In this document: positions 1-12,467 of the stretch, one piece after another
Position numbering within the stretch: position 1 is the stretch's first letter
How the letters are laid out: every line of letters starts with the position of its first letter
NCBI GenBank assembly: GCA_008704415.1
Contig: VXIS01000092.1
Span: forward strand, 62,001 to 126,000
Direction of reading: 5' to 3'
Length of the DNA stretch: 64,000 nt
From: Sphaerosporella brunnea
Lineage: Eukaryota > Ascomycota > Pezizomycetes > Pezizales > Pyronemataceae
Made by a program: the position numbers and the translations under genes
The notes under the pieces: model-generated
What the model was told of the DNA's origin: nothing
Databases searched by the model: none
What the model saw: the letters and a program-made list of their open reading frames with translations, nothing else

Positions 1-675
1 GCATAAGCGCAGGGAAAGAGGCTTGGTGGGTGCCATGCATCAATGGTCAGAGCATCGATGTCAAATTCGCAGAACTGCAACGCTTTGACAACTCCCCAGA
101 AAGCGCGCGTAGGGCCTGTATCATGCGCGCGGTATAGCGGCTCTTCGACAAAGTGAGAGAGGATGATGGATCGCAGGGAGTGAAACGCCGGCAGCGCCTT
201 GGTCAACGAGATAATGTCGTAATATGTACCAAGTACATCCGCCTGGGCGAGATACAGCTGGTTACGCCGGATAAGATCTGCAGCAATTGCTGCGTTATCG
301 GAAGATGAGGGCTCCTCGAGGTGAATCAGGGCGTCGATATCGTGGATAGCCGCTGTGTATCGGTTAGCTTGACACACGGGTCCTGTTTGGCTTGCGAGCA
401 CACGCACGAGGGCTGATATGCTCCACAATCTTGTACTCGAAGGTTCGCACGTGAAGAGCGATGCCGCTCTGGGAGATATTTACGATACGGTCAAAGGCGT
501 CACGGTTGAATTGAGACAGCCGCAGACGTCGAAAGGCCAGTGGGGTAAGGGACACATGGAACGACTTGCACAAAAGCCGTAGCTCCCGGAGAAAAGAAGG
601 ACTAATTCTAGGATCGTTTTCAGGATCTAGATATGAAAATATTGTGTCGAGAAGCTCAACGGGGAAATGCTGCAT
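1..675 (-). CDS. F-box protein, 3' end cut by window edge
   Basis: Likely a substrate-recognition subunit of an SCF ubiquitin ligase. The start is placed at the ATG at 675, whose product opens with MQHFPVELLDTIFSYLD, a typical F-box helix (P-x-E-L-L-x-x-I-F-x-Y-L), followed by the R-x-L-x-x-x-C-K-x-F box. An upstream in-frame ATG at 789 would add 38 residues that look like translated leader. An intron at 353-407 (55 bp, donor GTGCGT, branch CTAAC, acceptor ACACAG) restores the frame; exon 2 (352-1) then reads openly to the window edge with leucine-rich text such as LTKALPAFHSLRSI. No C-terminal repeat can be identified because the gene leaves the window. The F-box assignment is firm; the substrate is unknown. 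Confidence 0.72.
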
Positions 676-2077
676 GGCTGGCTGTCTGTGGCGAGAAGTG
701 GGAAGAGGGGGAGGGGTGGTTGCGATGGTGGCGAGAGGAGGACATGCTCTGCACACACCGGCATTTACCGGAGCTAACAACAGAGTCAATCACTTCTACA
801 TTGCGATCTTCGAAACTTCAAGGGATGCGATGCCGAATCGGTGTTTTCAATGTGGGTATTCTCCAGACGCCTGCCCTCCTACCCACCTTATACTCGCAGT
901 CTCGTTCCTATCTACCTCGTCGTCAAGGCATGCGCAGGGAATGGCGTTCTTCGATACCAAACACACGGGCGGATGATGACACGGTTCTACATGCTCTACT
1001 CCCAGCTGCGCCAGACAGCCATGTGTGCAGCCGTGAGAATGCACAGATGAGCCTGCCAAGGTGCCCAATCATCGCTCCATGATACGCGAAGTGCTGATGT
1101 GGTGCCAGCTCGATGAGAAAGAGTTGCACAAGAGTAACGAAGGCTGAGAGCTTGCAGCACCTACTCTGGAGTAGAGCACGAGGAGTACCTATCTCTGTGG
1201 TTACACCAGGGCTTGGTGGCGTTGGCTCCGCCGTGAGTCCGCACAACACAGCAAGGGCAGTCCAGCTGTTCCCACTTGTGTCAGTAATCATGTTTTCGCT
1301 GTCTCAGCCGTGGCTACCCTACTCGGGATGCTTGGCATGCTTGGCAGCCATGCAGCCCGCTCAGAACGGACAAGCCAAACAAACACAGTCGTGTGGCAAA
1401 AAATGCTACATTCCAATTTGGATTGCGAACGCTGCGGGGAGAGTCATGCGGCCGTGCCAACCAGGGTGATCGGTGATAGACGAGCGGTGCTCAAGTAGAG
1501 TACATACAATACTTGGTACTCTACTACCTGCCTCTGGGCGGGGATTTGGCCACATTGGCCGGTATCTCCCTGCGGGGCGACATGTATTGTTTATTTCGAC
1601 GTCGCAGCATTTGCTCCCGAACGCTTAACAGAGCAGATGCCTGGTCGATGCGCAACCGAGAAGAGACGTCGGACTGTCGAGTATTGTGTAGGCGATTCGA
1701 TGTCTCCACCTGGAAGACATACTGATCCAGCGTGTAATACAGGAAAATTGTTGCCTTCGGGGTAAATCACCTTGCATGCCCTTTTATGCAGGCCGAAACC
1801 GCAGTTGACGGTGCTGTATCTGCGCCGCAATTGTTGTGATCCAATAATATTGCTCCACAACCGACCATCTCTTAGAGCTGAAAGTGTCCGCAGTTGCTGA
1901 CCGCAGAAAAGGGCAAGAGAGGGATCGGTAACCGTCAGAGTGCTGCCTTGCATGGACTGATGCTTTATCATGCCCTGCAGTCGACCACACACCTTTCCGA
2001 GCCCTTCTTCGCTGCCAACCTTCTTGTCTATCAGTCACATACCAGTCCCCCCCCCAGATCACCAGTAGACGAACGAT
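676..2077. other. Intergenic region, no supported gene
   Basis: Short ORFs on both strands overlap one another and show no family signature, splice-linked extension or coding bias. The part next to 2078 is presumably the promoter of the pepsin-fold gene. I see no repeat or RNA gene here. Confidence 0.5.
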
Positions 2078-4276
2078 ATGAGGCTCCTTGTCGGCCTTGT
2101 TGCGTTGTTGCCGTTGGTGCACGGGAATACCGGTGCAAGATGTAAGAGACTTTGGATCTCGGCCAGGAAGGAAATATACTCACGCGCTCGACCTCCAGGT
2201 AACGATTCGACTCCGTTCGCGATTCCATACACCAATGTCACGGTGCTGGACAGTCCTCCGATTATACAGTCGCCGCATAAGACCTTACCACTGCTTTTCG
2301 GTTCGTCTTCTTTCCATACCAACAGCGCTCGAAATACCAGCGTGCTCATGTGCCTTTAGGCAGTCAGAGGAAGCTTCTGGCCATGGGATTTGGTACAACT
2401 GCCAACAGCTCTTTTGTTCCTGACTCCGATCGACTCTGCAACCAATCACATCCCGATGTTCGAAGTTGCATCTTCTGGAGGGGAGGTGTTTTCACACCAC
2501 AGGACAGCAAAACCTGGGTAAAAGACAAGCGAACGTCCGACTATAACGGCAGCGCGTCAAACGAAGGCTGGGATTATCTGAATGCGGAAAACTACAAAGG
2601 TTCGTTTGGCAAGGGCGAATGGGGGAGCGAGGTCAAAACAGCAGCTGACTTCTGATAGATCAAGGAGACGATCCATTGACACAATTCACTCGCGGCTGGG
2701 ATAATGTGGACCTCGGGCCTAGGACGCTATATTCATTCCCGTTTTCTATCATCGAGAATTCGAGTTTTCCGTTTGGGTATGTACCTTTATTGTGTTTTTA
2801 TGTTAATGTAGCTTCCACACAGCGCAAAGCAACGCCTTGAAACAAAAAAAAGCGCTGACTCTAGAAACCAGCACCGGAATGATTGGGTTGGCAAGCGATT
2901 CTGTTTTCCTGAAGGCATCTGTGGCAGCCGGATTATCACCATCGCGGACATGGGGGTTCGATTTCGGGAGGACTGGACTGGAGCTTCAGGAAGACGGAGA
3001 ATTGGTCATCGGTGGATACAACCCAGCGAAAGCGTCTTACCGGGATTTCACCAACTACACCATATTTCCAGACAAGACCAAGCCGTGCCCGTTGCAAGTC
3101 AACGTGCAGAGTATGAAATGGGGAGAAACCGATTTGATGGCCGGCCAAGGTAGGATAGCTTAATATGAGAAGTGTGTTTCTGCGTTGCTAACCTTTTGTA
3201 GATCCTTTCATGGCCTGCCTGGAACCAGCTTATTGGACAATGATTCTCCCACTCACGGTACAACAGAACTGGAACAGAAGCATGATAAACGACCATGGAT
3301 ACAATTTTTGGAAGGAGACGTGGGAATACTTCTATTATAATAACACCAACACCTCCGCCTTCCCCCAGGGCGATCTGGAAATCACGCTAAATAAGGGATT
3401 TTCGGTGAAGATACCAAGAGATGAACTGTTTGAACAGGCGCAGTTGATCAATGCAACCCGAGGTGGTTGGGATCCCATCGATGGTAGACCACTATGTCAT
3501 CGTTCGAGTATCGCGCAGCAACTAACTTCTCCACAGGAAGCATACAAGTGAAGCACGGAACGGCCGGCTTTCCTCCTGGTGTTGATCCCAAGCTTCCCTT
3601 CTTAGGAGGGCCCTTCCTCAGCCAAGTCTACCTAGCGGTAGATTATGAGAACAATGTGTTTTCTATCGCCCATACCAATCGCGCTGCATCTCCGGCGGTT
3701 GGTTTGATCAAGCTTGCCTGCGATGGAGTGATAGATTCGAGTCCGGGCAAGAATAAAACCGGTGCGATTGTCGGCGGTTCTGTGGGCGGTGTTTTGGGCC
3801 TCGTTGCCATCGTCGGCCTCTTATACTACTTCCTTGTTTACCGCAAGCGCAAGCAACAGGCTGAACCATATGTGCCATCCAACGTTGATCCGGCCCAGAT
3901 ATCAGACAAGAAGGATGATGTGCCGCGGTACACTTCCCCTTTCGCACCTTACGGGGCATATCCGCCGCCGCCGCCGGAGTCAGTCATAAGCGCCGGTTCT
4001 CCACATCCTACGTATAATGGGAGTCACTATAGCGGTCCTAATACGTTCTCCACATCCCCGCCGATGCCGCCGCAGCATCCGATGACTGATGCAGATGAGC
4101 GCGGCTTCATGCTTGCCAGCACTCGACTGGAGCCCGTGGAGATTGGACCGGGACAGCGGGATTCGATGATTACACCGCTGGCGGAGCAGTCGCCAGTGAA
4201 TGCACCATACTCGCCGGATCCTAACACGGCGGGGAATGGCATGGGTACTGGACGCGATCAACGGGTTTCAATGTGA
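2078..4276 (+). CDS. Membrane-anchored pepsin-fold (peptidase A1-like) protein, probably catalytically inactive
   Basis: Proposed exons 2078-2141, 2199-2300, 2360-2599, 2659-2776, 2812-3149, 3202-3483 and 3537-4276 give about 627 residues. The N-terminus MRLLVGLVALLPLVHG is a signal peptide. The middle has A1-family landmarks: GMIGLASDSVF, GFDFGRTG, GELVIGGYN and, near the C-lobe, FPPGVDPKLPFLGGPFLSQVY. A glycine-rich transmembrane helix (about residues 455-480, ending YYFLVYRKRK) leads into a proline/serine-rich cytosolic tail. The place of the first DTG/DSG reads MGFGTTANSSFVP, and the second lobe reads ACLEPAYWTMILP, so neither catalytic aspartate is present. Several N-x-S/T sites suit a cell-surface protein. 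Most introns are 51-59 bp; the one at 2777-2811 is only 35 bp, so that junction is uncertain. A sensor or binding role at plasma membrane or wall is inference. Confidence 0.78.
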
Positions 4277-6680
4277 TAGTAATGCGGGACGGAAGCGCTC
4301 TTTTTTCTTTTTTTCTCCCGGCGTTTGTTTTTATTTATTCTCTATTTTTTGTTTGGAGATGTCTTTTTTTGGAACAAAATGATGAGCACATGGAATATAC
4401 CCACGACTTTCGGCCGACTTCTAGATTCTACTCAAATCGTCTGTGGTGGTATTTCGCGGCCTCTAATCCACCGGTGTGTGATATTTCTGGTCGGGTGCCT
4501 GCCTGCCTGGCCACTCTCGTAAGTCGGTGGCTGGCTGGCTGACGAAGTTATGTCATTCGCGCGCAGGATTGCATGTCTCTCTCGTAAGGCACGAATAATT
4601 TGTGCCACATGGCGTCGTGCAATCTTATCTACTGACCATAGCTGAGACTTTGAAAAGGAAATTCAAATCCATCAAAGCAAGCTGGTTGGAATGTATGCCG
4701 GGCTTTATCGTGCCGTGCTTAACGTTAATCCCGAGGCCATGGACGAGTAAGAGGATGAAGCATCTGCTATTTTTTTGTTTCCTCCAGCTTTCCTTCTATC
4801 ATGCCCCCCCCCCCCCCCTCTGGATATCTGAAATGCTGGCCCAGGTTGTCGGGTGATTCAATGTATTGCGGTTCCTCCATGCATGCTGCAAGACCCTTGC
4901 GATTATTCTATGCAAGGACACACCTACTTGGTTCAGCATACAGTCGACTCCGGTGTAAGAATAAGAGCGGTCCCTTCCGAATGTATGGACAATAAGAACA
5001 CCAGGCTTTTCGGGGGGTCCATAAGAAAAAAATACCCTACAGCCTTCCAGTGCCTGGCAATCGAGAATTCATCATCATTTTATGTACCTCTCCAAAAGGC
5101 TACCCCCTCCAAATGGATATCCTATCGAGTAGAGGGAGTCGACTGTGCACGGTGAAATGATGGGAATACCCATGCTTGAAGTGACCCCTCACTTTCAGGA
5201 CTTCGGTCGCTTTCTTCCGGCCAGCTGCTCGGCAGATATTCATGCCAAAGCACTTTCACCCCGCGCCGAGTGAATGCATCAAGCAACTCGTTTAATGAAT
5301 GCCGGCGATCGTTTCTGCAAATACGGGTTGAAGCGCTCGGGAGGGCTGAACGAGTGTGGTTTCACACGGCGTTTTGAGCGCGATGAACTTGACGCTGTGT
5401 ATTCTCCGCGGGGGGAGGCTTGAAGCTTGGTGTCGTTGGCGAGGCGGGTTACATAATAGCGCCGGCCAAACGTGGGAGGGTCTTTTGGGGATCGTTCTCG
5501 TCTTCGCGTCAACCGAAGCGTGGACTTCCAACTGCTATTCGCCCGCATCCATTCGATCCTCCGTGGGAACTTTGCGTGAGAAAGACACCCCGTGATTATC
5601 ATATCACCCCACCAAGCATCGGCATCTCACCCCCGCCACCACCACCACCACCACCGTCACATCTCCTCCTGCAACCCAACCATCCCAAGGTGACGGAAGT
5701 GAGTAGATACCTGCTTAAGTACCCACACGCGCTTGCCGCTTTCGGTGAAAACTCTCTCGTTTTAACTCACCCTCCGCCGCCGCCCTTCGCGAACGAATCG
5801 ATCAGGAGTAGGAGTGCGTGCTCCAGGAAACCTTCGCTCCCGTCGCCGTGTCCCCATCGTGTTTGAAGCTCCTCCGTCCGGCTCGGTTCAGCCCATTGCC
5901 GCCCCCCTCGACAGCCGTCCCACGTCGAAATAAACCACCGCAACGCGCCGGCACCCGGCAGCAGCCCCATGCACCACCGCCAGCGCCTGTACGTCCACAT
6001 TATCTCGCCTGAGCGACACGCAAGATCCGACTGCACCGCCGAATCTTACGCCCTCACCTTCACACTCCATCACTCTGCTTACCGGGGCAGCTGCTGTAGT
6101 CGGAGTGAGCCGTGGTGGCCCTCGTAAAACGTGGTGGAAGAAGAAGAAATACAACTCGACGCTTTTCTGAAGAGTGAGGGGGGCGACGGTCGGATCCACA
6201 ATCCCTCGTTTTTTGTGGGGAGGATCATAATAAGCCTTGGGGAAGTCGGGAGAATTTATACTCTACCCATCTGCTGCCGCTGCTGCTGCTGCTGTACGTA
6301 GTCTTATATTGCACGCGGCCTTTTTTTCCATTCTGATTTTGCTTCAGTGCCTTCCAACGGCTTGCTGCACGACGTCCGGTGCTAGACTGCATCTCTCCAC
6401 CAACACGACGATCTGACCGAAAACGTTCTCACTCCTCGCCGTGAGAACTGCCACCACCACCACCAATTGGACGCATTCAAACGTGCTGGGTCATTTTCTA
6501 CGCATCGGTGTCAGCATTTGCGGCAGCTGCGCGCATTTTAGTTTGCCCCACCCCGGATTTTTCACGCCACCAAACTTTTTTCCGGTCCCTTGCTGTTTCT
6601 GGGAAGAGACGCTACATAGTTCTTTTTTCGGCGTCACAAGGCGGGGCACTTGATACATCCACCCACACATCGTCTTTAAT
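4277..6680. other. Intergenic region and probable long 5' leader/promoter of the copper-fist gene
   Basis: No supported coding sequence. It holds a C13 homopolymer near 4804, a (CCA)n tract near 5636-5655, a short CTG/GCT repeat near 6271-6293 and, from about 6300 on, pyrimidine-rich sequence typical of fungal leaders upstream of the ATG at 6681. The ORFs at 5420-5866 (+) and 5279-5602 (-) are simple-sequence translations. Confidence 0.45.
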
Positions 6681-8697
6681 ATGCCATACTACAAGGGAGA
6701 GAAGTGGGCGTGGTGGGTTGCAATATGGCACTTGATGTTTGGCTACTGGCTGGATCGTGGCTGACATCCGGCTCTCCCCGCAGTTACTCATGCACGAAAG
6801 GTCATCGAAGCTCCAAATGCACTCACTTTGACAGAATACTCTACAAAGTTCGGAAGCCTGGACGACCTCTCAATAACTGCCCACATGTGCTCCCGGATTC
6901 CATACCGCCAGGCACCTTTGTCAACACTTCGTCGGAGTCCATGGCCAATGGCCAGCCTCCTAAAGAACCATGTAACTGCAAAAATGACCTTGTGCAGGTT
7001 GCCATTCCCAAAGGTGATATACTTTCCCCGGATGTGGCGTGAGCTCGCGTTCCTTCCTATGACAACCCGTTCCATCAAGCGGATACCTGCATAATCGATG
7101 TTAACCCAGAGTTACAGTCAAAAGCTGTTCTTGTCTAAAGCCCGAAGTTGTCAGCACCATTCAACCTACTCCGCCCGCTATATTGGAGCAGAACGATGGT
7201 GTCAAAAAGGGAAGGATCGCTAAACGGCCTACCGCTCGAAGAAAGAAAAGTACAGTCTCGGAAGAGGCTGCAGAAGCTATTAGATCGGAGGTGATAAAAG
7301 TGGATCCAGTCTCAGAGAAGTCAGGCACCACTATGGATGCTGATGCCAATGGCATCAATGGCGTTTCCGGCGACAAATCTGGATGGCAAGGCTTCAGTGG
7401 TCTAATAGACCCTTTGCCTCAGCAACAAGGCGTTAACGTTATCAAACCTATTCCCCAGGACCATCATACAAACCAACCCTTCGGACCCCCGAACGTGGTA
7501 ACTTCAGGCTTAAATAACTACTGGCCTTCCTCCGCTTCGCCGCTTGTTTCACCAGCGATTGGCAGCCTCGATCACCTTTCTCTATCACAAAACGGAAATG
7601 CTCCATTCTCCAGCCCAACATCGGCTTTCAACCCCCCATATGGCCACATCCAGAATGGCCACAGCACCTCAGGTTTCATCGATCCATTCCCAAAGCCCCA
7701 GAATTTTTACGGTCATGTCTCATCTAACCTAAGCACGATGCCCCAAACATCAGTCGCGATGTTCTCTGCACAACCGCAATATACTCCTATATCACATTTG
7801 AACATGTCCATGGGTGAAAAAACCAATGGCGATATGAAAGCAGCAGCTCCAAGTGCTATACAACCCCCAATCGCATCAGAAGCGAATGTGGTAACCCATC
7901 TCACCCAACTGGAATGGTCATTTATCCAGCAAGCCCGTGCCGCCGGGACCGACTTAACGGAGTTATCAAAAACCATCGGAGGACCTATGGGGTTCATCCC
8001 GCTCCGCAAGCCGTCCGTCTCCAACGGGAATAGCGAGGACAGCCATTCCAGCACCGCCAACAGTTCATACTCCAACTCCGCCAACAGTTCCCCTCGCGCC
8101 ACTACTGGAAGTTGTTGCAGCGGCAAAATTAAGTCCCCGCCACCACCGCCCATCAACAGCGGCGGATGTTGCTCGGGCAAGCAGCGCAACCCTGAAGAGT
8201 TCTCGGTTTCCAATACCCCCGGCTCTCCGCGCTGCAAGTGCGGCGACGCATGTCGCTGCGTCCCGTGTGCGGACCACCCGCATAACCCAGCTATGATCGA
8301 ACACATCCGACAGAACATGGCGCTCATGGAGGCCACGCCCCAGGGCTTATACGATCCTGTTCTTGGGCGGGTACACTCTGGCTTCAGCCCAGAGGGACTA
8401 CCGTATGATGCATATTACGACGACGGGGATGATGGCGCTCAGCACGAGAGTATGGGGGATTTGGCAGACTTTGTCATCGCGGATTACAGATATGGATCGG
8501 AGTGTAGGCAGGGGAACGGAGGGTGTAAATGTGGAGAGGGTTGTGCTTGTATTGGATGTTTGACGCATGGTGGTCATGACGGCCTTATTGTGGATTTGTC
8601 GAGTACTACTACTTCTGCCGCTGCTGAGTCGGCGGAGGGTGCGAACTCTTCTTCCTCCACAACGTCCTCATCTGAACATGAGGCAGATAGGATTTAA
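6681..8697 (+). CDS. Copper-fist transcription factor, Mac1/GRISEA/Cuf1 type
   Basis: Nuclear DNA-binding regulator of copper (and possibly iron) uptake genes, by family. Exons 6681-6712, 6784-7013 and about 7118-8697 give about 613 residues. The first intron (6713-6783) falls inside the copper fist: MPYYKGEKWA is joined to CYSCTKGHRSSKCTHFDR, giving the zinc ligands C11, C14, C23, H25, then RKPGRP, the family's minor-groove KGRP-like motif. The C-terminal third has two copies of C-x-C-x3-C-x-C-x2-C-x2-H: CKCGDACRCVPCADH (about residue 459) and CKCGEGCACIGCLTH (about residue 557). Two such copper-sensing motifs are the Mac1/GRISEA arrangement. Two CCSGK pairs near residues 418 and 437 add possible metal ligands. 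The middle is Ser/Asn/Pro-rich, as expected of an activation domain. The second intron's donor (GTGATA) is weak, so that border is approximate. Regulation by copper binding to the C-terminal motifs is family knowledge. Confidence 0.93.
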
Positions 8698-10242
8698 AAA
8701 AAGTTTGTTGCTGTTGTTGTGCAGGATTTCGGCGTTTAGGATGGTGTGTATAAAGCGGTTGCCTTTTTTTTCTTTCTTTCTTTTGTTGAAGGCGTATAGT
8801 ACAGATTTTTACTTGATTTGTTTGTTTTTACTTCCTTTTTTTGTCAGCGCTGGTGCTGTGTAGTTGATCTACTACACACGTATACTGTACTTCTCACTCT
8901 ACTCTAGATGTTATTTTTTTTTTCTCTTAGACGGCGTATGGTGTACTTAGTGCTTGTTCAAACCATAAAGTTGCCTGCCTCTCCTAATATTTCTTCATCT
9001 GCGGTGCGGGGAGCTTTGACTAGTCCCCGTTCAGAAGGAACGCAGAGAGGAACCATGGAAATCGGTGAAGTGAGCTGTCTTGTGTAGTTGTGCGAGTGAT
9101 AAGTTGTGATTGAAAGACGCTCGGGGTTCGGGAAAGCAGTCTTTTGGAGATGGTGCTAAATAGGTTCTCTTAGGTCCGGCGAGTTGCTGTTGCTGCGGCG
9201 CAAGGGACTGCGGCTTCACTAGGGGGGGTAGTTGGGGCTGCGGGTTGTGGATGATACTGGGCGGGATCCTGGGCGGGTGAGTGAATGGAGAGGTTATTGA
9301 TACACGCTGTTAGTGGTTTTAAGCTTGCTGAACCATTTGTTGTCGCATCTAAGGGTGCGTTTGGAGGTTGCTGCGATATTACGCGACCTTGCGAGTTTTT
9401 TTTTTTTTTTTCTTTTTAAGATTCGACCTGCTCAGCCTGTTTGGCGACCCATCATCTCCTGTGGTGGTTTCAATACCACGATAAAGGGTCCAAAAACACA
9501 AGAAGCAATATTGTACTCAGAGTGGTTTTTATTTTTTTCAGGTTGAAACTGCGAAGATTGCGAGGCTCTACCCCCATCCCGTCGCCCCCGCCACTGGCAG
9601 CGATACAGCCCGCCACCATCAAGAATCCCGCCACTATCCACCACCGTTGTGGCGTGCGGTTTCCCATGAGGTTTTCTTACAGCCATTTCCAGCCGTCCGG
9701 CCTGCTCTTGCCTCGAAAATTAAAGATAGGAATCAGCGTGCTAGTCTGTTTCGATCCGGTCTGCCCAGGTCTTTTGATGTTCGGCATGGTGTTGCCGGCG
9801 GGTACATTTGAAATGTGGTGATTGATGGTGACGGTGTGCCGGCGACTTCCTCGTGTCACGAAATCATAATTTCTACGTCATTGCCAGCTTTTTCTACCAA
9901 ACGCTCTTACGCCTGAACCTTCCATGAGATTCGGTAGGTTGACCGATCGCTAGGTTCGTCGGTGAAATAGGATGTTGAATCTGGCGCAGTTTTGACCTTT
10001 GGACAGATACTTGAATGGCTCTTCAACTCAGACAATGCCTCGTAGTCGCGGCGTGGAACCATTTTGATCAGGAGGGGATACCGAAGCACGAGTTGCGGCG
10101 GCCAAAGTGATAGTCAACTGCGAACGAGACGAGCTTGGCCGGCAAGAGCTCCGAGCCCCGGGGCCGGATGGGATGGGATGGGATGGGATGGAGGGCGGCT
10201 CTGGCTTTGGATTCAGCTTGGCTTGCGGTTGTTTGGTAGAAT
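8698..10242. other. Intergenic region, no supported gene
   Basis: Contains T-rich 3'-flanking sequence after the copper-fist gene and a run of five GGATG units at about 10166-10191. ORFs of 60-126 codons overlap and look random. Confidence 0.45.
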
Positions 10243-10476
10243 CAGTGTTCCCAATAGCCAGCCGAAAGAGCTCGGACTGGGCCTGGCTTCAAGGCCTCGA
10301 GTGATTTCCAGTGATGGGCGGCAACGACTGGTCGGGCCGCCGGCTCCCCAGCGAACCCCGGGCCACTGCTATCCCGAGTACGCGCATCCTACAGTGGGGG
10401 AAGCCGGCCGGGCTTTTTGATCAGCCGACGCAGCCCACACGCAGCCGGCCCGGTTGGCTGGCTATTGGGAACACTG
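10243..10476. mobile_element. Short hAT-type MITE (copy 1, 234 bp)
   Basis: Terminal inverted repeats: the left end CAGTGTTCCCAATAGCCAGC matches the reverse complement of the right end over 21 bp. It is flanked by GGTAGAAT (10235-10242) and GGTAGAAC (10477-10484), an 8-bp target duplication with one mismatch. The CAGTG terminus plus 8-bp duplication is diagnostic of the hAT superfamily. There is no coding capacity. Subterminal sequence (a TTTTTGATCAGCC block followed by ACGCAGCC) is shared with the copy at 24846-25216. Confidence 0.88.
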
Positions 10477-10742
10477 GGTAGAACTGATGGGTTTCTGGGA
10501 GGTTTCCGGTGTGAATGGCTAATGATCTGGAATGTAGCAAAGAGAACTGTCTACTGGGCGTGAAGTGGATTTCAGTTGGTGAAAGTTCCTGCCAGTGCAA
10601 GAGAGTGTACTAATCATGACCGCAGATTCTCATACCAGCGAACCTAAGCTGAGGCGGTATACTTTCCCTCCAAGAAACCCAATCATGGCTGTTCAAAAAA
10701 GCCTTTCTTCCCAAAGACCCTGACCACCATCCCCACCTCGCC

Positions 10743-11318
10743 ATGAAGCCCCTACCAGAAGCAACCACTATGCTATCAGCTCACGAACGCCTGAACTACG
10801 AAACTTTTTCTGAGCCCGCACTGCGGGCTGCAGTGATGGAGCCTCTCAGCTACGAAGACGCGGATACTACCCATCCCCGCACCAAACGCTACGGGCGCGA
10901 CATGCGGGTAGCGCTGCTGCTCCTGCTGGGCTTCGTGACGCTGTACCTCACCAGCGCCTTCGTCTTCCTGGTGTACAAACACGCCTCGCGGTTCTCGCTG
11001 CAACAGCGTCTGCCGGCGTCGCCGCTGGACTCGTTTATAAATCCCAAAACGTCGCTTGCGGCCGCCGGCGCAGAGTTTTGTAGGCTGTTCCGCGACGACG
11101 ATGGACGTGTCGGCTTGTATGCGTTGAAGTGTAGAAGCGGCGTCGGCCTGGATCTGGTCTGGAGTGGAAATGGGAGCTGTTTGATGCTGGCCCTTGGCGG
11201 CGACCGTTGGTGGCAGCATGCTAGGAGCTGGAGAGTCGAGTGCGGGGAGATGGGGGAGAGGAAGTGGGTTGGGGGAATTGAGAATGGCGGTGCGAGGTGG
11301 GAGGCGTGGCTAGAGTAG
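10743..11318 (+). CDS. Hypothetical single-pass membrane protein
   Basis: A 191-codon uninterrupted ORF; I do not recognise the family. A hydrophilic N-terminus (residues 1-55) is followed by one strong hydrophobic helix (about 56-78, VALLLLLGFVTLYLTSAFVFLVY) and a domain with cysteines and tryptophans (CRLFRDDDGRVG, GDRWWQHARSW). The compact Trp/Cys region after the helix suggests a small folded extracytoplasmic domain, typical of lineage-specific ascomycete proteins. The start is the first ATG; MLSAHERL ten codons in is an alternative. It sits 266 bp downstream of the hAT MITE, with no operon-like context. Function unknown. Confidence 0.6.
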   Translation: MKPLPEATTMLSAHERLNYETFSEPALRAAVMEPLSYEDADTTHPRTKRYGRDMRVALLLLLGFVTLYLTSAFVFLVYKHASRFSLQQRLPASPLDSFINPKTSLAAAGAEFCRLFRDDDGRVGLYALKCRSGVGLDLVWSGNGSCLMLALGGDRWWQHARSWRVECGEMGERKWVGGIENGGARWEAWLE

Positions 11319-11964
11319 TGGAGATGTTATGGGTTCCTGATTCCATTCTTAGACAATAAAACTGTGTGTGATCCGTAGGTTTGTTCGTGGAAATAGAGCT
11401 ACATTGCATCCTTAGTACTGAAGGGTTCAGAACGCAGTGCAGTACTGAGAGAGATTGCAGCTACGCTCAAAGAGTTGTGACTTGGAAGCTGCTTATATGG
11501 ATGTCTTTGCGCATTGAAGAAACAAACCCCAACCCTTTTCTTACTCTGCCCCATCGATTTAAAAGCCCTACATCATCACCATCATATATTGTCATGGAAT
11601 ATCACTCTGGAATCCACCTAGAACGATTACAATTCTCTAAGAGCAAAGAGCCCTGTTTATCGCATATTTACCAACTTCCCGTCGACCCACGCCCTCGGCC
11701 AGGGCATCGATTTCTGCCCCGGACGGGGGTTGTAGGTTGTGGTCCACAAGACGAGATGGATGTTTGAGAATAGATGGGAGCTTTAATTCTAGCCTGGTCT
11801 TACCTTGTGTGTTATGATTTAACGGTATCTTCTTGATTCTGGGCAGAAAGCAATCGCTCTCTTCGTTGTTGTCTAACGGTGTTCACGTCACTCGACTGAA
11901 CGGACGGACCTTCACCCTTGCTTCTTCAACTTCTCCTTCCTCTACTTGTATATACCTGAATACC

Positions 11965-12434
11965 ATGACCAGCATCCTGAACCCTCAACGCAACGGTAAC
12001 AATCACCGCAGCGCCAGCTCTCGAATCCGTCCCCCTGGTAGCTTTCCTCACTCCACCGATCCCAGCCCAGTCTCAGGCACTCCGTGTCCGCCCTCGCCGC
12101 CCTCAATCTTCCTCGAGACCCCGCTGGGCACCTTGACCAAACCCGCCATCTACAACCCGCTCTATTGCCCCAACTGCCGACATCCTCTCTTCGAAGCCTC
12201 TGCCGCCATGTCTCGCCGCCCGCTGCCGCACACCATCACCCCCATCATCAAGCCAGGCCAGCTCGCACACCCGGCCGGACCAAGCGCGGGCACAAAGACC
12301 GAGTCCGCCAGCTGCATCAGCAGCCAAAACGTCAACTCCGTCCTGGCCTCTAACCCGATCTCGGGGGGAAACTTCATAATCTTCCGGCGCAAGCAACGGG
12401 TGGCTGCCGCCGTGGTTCCGAAGCCCCCAGCTGC

Positions 12435-12467
<33 letters not shown>

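Noticed and set aside
5420..5866. 148-codon Pro-rich plus ORF
   Set aside because: Driven by CCA/CCG simple repeats; no conserved features and no splice context.
7713..8336. 207-codon minus-strand ORF over the copper-fist gene
   Set aside because: Shadow of the Cys-rich coding region.
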